Source: Gammaproteobacteria bacterium
GTDB taxonomy: Bacteria; Pseudomonadota; Gammaproteobacteria; Arenicellales; Poriferihabitantaceae
Direction: 5' to 3'
DNA length: 35,903 nucleotides
Assembly (NCBI GenBank): GCA_030432755.1
Contig: JAUILZ010000032.1
Location: 1-35,903 of the forward strand
In this document: in pieces, positions 35,355-35,903 of the stretch
Layout: each line of letters starts with the position of its first letter
How positions within the stretch are numbered: position 1 is the first letter of the stretch
The notes under the pieces: generated by a model
Told to the model about the DNA's origin: nothing
Seen by the model: the letters and a program-made list of their open reading frames with translations, nothing else
Database searches by the model: none
Program-made: the position numbers and the translations under genes

Positions 35355-35903
35355 ATGAGCGAGAACGAGACCGAATTGCAGACCGACTACGAGATCGGCC
35401 AGGACAATATCACCCCATTCGGACTGGACATCCACAACCCGGTCTTCCTGATTTCCGGCCTGACCATCATCGTCTTCGTCCTGTACACACTGATGTTCCA
35501 GGAACAGGCGGGTGCGTTCTTTGGCTGGCTGCGGCCGGCGATCACGAGCACGTTCGACTGGTTCTTCCTCTCCGCCGGTAACCTGTTTGTCCTCTTCGGC
35601 CTGCTACTCGTCGTGCTGCCCGTCGGCAAGGTGCGCCTTGGCGGCAAGGACGCAACCCCCGACTTCGGCTATCCCGGCTGGTTCGCGATGCTGTTCGCCG
35701 CGGGCATGGGCATCGGTCTCATGTTCTTCGGTGTCTCCGAGCCACTGTCCCATTTCGGTTCCTCCATGGGCGGGGTGGCAGCAGAAGGCGGGGTGCGTAC
35801 CGACTGGGCGCCGCTCGGCGCAGCGGCGGGCGACACCGAGGCGGCAACTAACCTCGCGATGGCCGCCACCATCTTCCACTGGGGCCTGCATCCCTGGGCG
35901 ATC
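35355..35903 (+). CDS. BCCT-family (betaine/carnitine/choline) transporter, 3' truncated
   Basis: Inner-membrane transporter for quaternary ammonium compounds; 183 residues from ATG 35355 are present and the frame is open at the window end. Membrane segments are visible at about 29-47, 67-90 and 107-126. The glycine-rich GMGIGLMFFGVSEPLSHF (117-134) matches the GMGIGL sodium-coupled type (as in BetP) rather than the sodium-independent CaiT exchanger. HWGLHPWAI at the end is another family hallmark. It is preceded by a good ribosome site. The substrate cannot be fixed; the neighbouring CaiC-like ligase suggests carnitine or a related compound for catabolism rather than only osmoprotection. Confidence 0.9.
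   Translation, partial: MSENETELQTDYEIGQDNITPFGLDIHNPVFLISGLTIIVFVLYTLMFQEQAGAFFGWLRPAITSTFDWFFLSAGNLFVLFGLLLVVLPVGKVRLGGKDATPDFGYPGWFAMLFAAGMGIGLMFFGVSEPLSHFGSSMGGVAAEGGVRTDWAPLGAAAGDTEAATNLAMAATIFHWGLHPWAI

Overview
This GC-rich window (about 60-65% G+C by eye, with AT-rich islands at promoters) has the coding style and gene content of a gammaproteobacterium. Support comes from the hemC-hemD-hemX-hemY order, argS followed by a SPOR-domain gene, an rnfB-nth pair, and a homodimeric-type AceE with AceF and a lipoyl-domain-bearing E3. Very acidic linkers in AceF and in the E3, together with a BCCT osmolyte transporter and an MscS channel, hint at a salt-exposed lifestyle; that is inference. No tRNA, rRNA or CRISPR array was seen.

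Layout. 1-5353 (+): aceE (5' end cut by the window edge), aceF and lpdA, the pyruvate dehydrogenase complex. 5354-6970: a convergent gap holding an intact IS4-family insertion sequence, apparently sitting at the centre of a palindromic REP-like repeat. 6971-13803 (-): argS, a SPOR protein, hemC, hemD, hemX and hemY, tightly packed. 13900-15141 (-): a spore-photoproduct-lyase-like radical SAM protein, divergent from 15260-16722 (+), a soluble RnfB-like ferredoxin overlapping nth. 16823-17791 (+): arsS, convergent with a class I methyltransferase (17813-18556, -). 18637-20286 (-): pgi.

20433-30617 is a complete glycerol module. An eight-gene minus-strand array (glpV, glpR, glpS, glpT, glpP, glpQ, glpU, glpD in transcription order) encodes a glycerol ABC transporter of the kind described in Rhizobium leguminosarum (GlpSTPQUV), its DeoR-type regulator and glycerol-3-phosphate dehydrogenase. 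Divergent glpK supplies glycerol kinase. Import, phosphorylation and oxidation give dihydroxyacetone phosphate, and pgi nearby fits gluconeogenic use. A clear terminator-like hairpin separates glpV from the rest.

30627-35903: a secreted caspase-like protein divergent from an MscS channel, then an AMP-forming acyl-CoA ligase divergent from a BCCT transporter that runs off the window end, a pair that suggests carnitine or betaine-type compound use.

Most of the window is recognisable core metabolism. The least ordinary points are the asymmetric ATP sites predicted for GlpS/GlpT, the IS at the centre of a hairpin repeat, the repair/electron-transfer locus at 13.9-16.7 kb, the basic tail on Nth, and the exported caspase homologue with an unrecognised C-terminal region.
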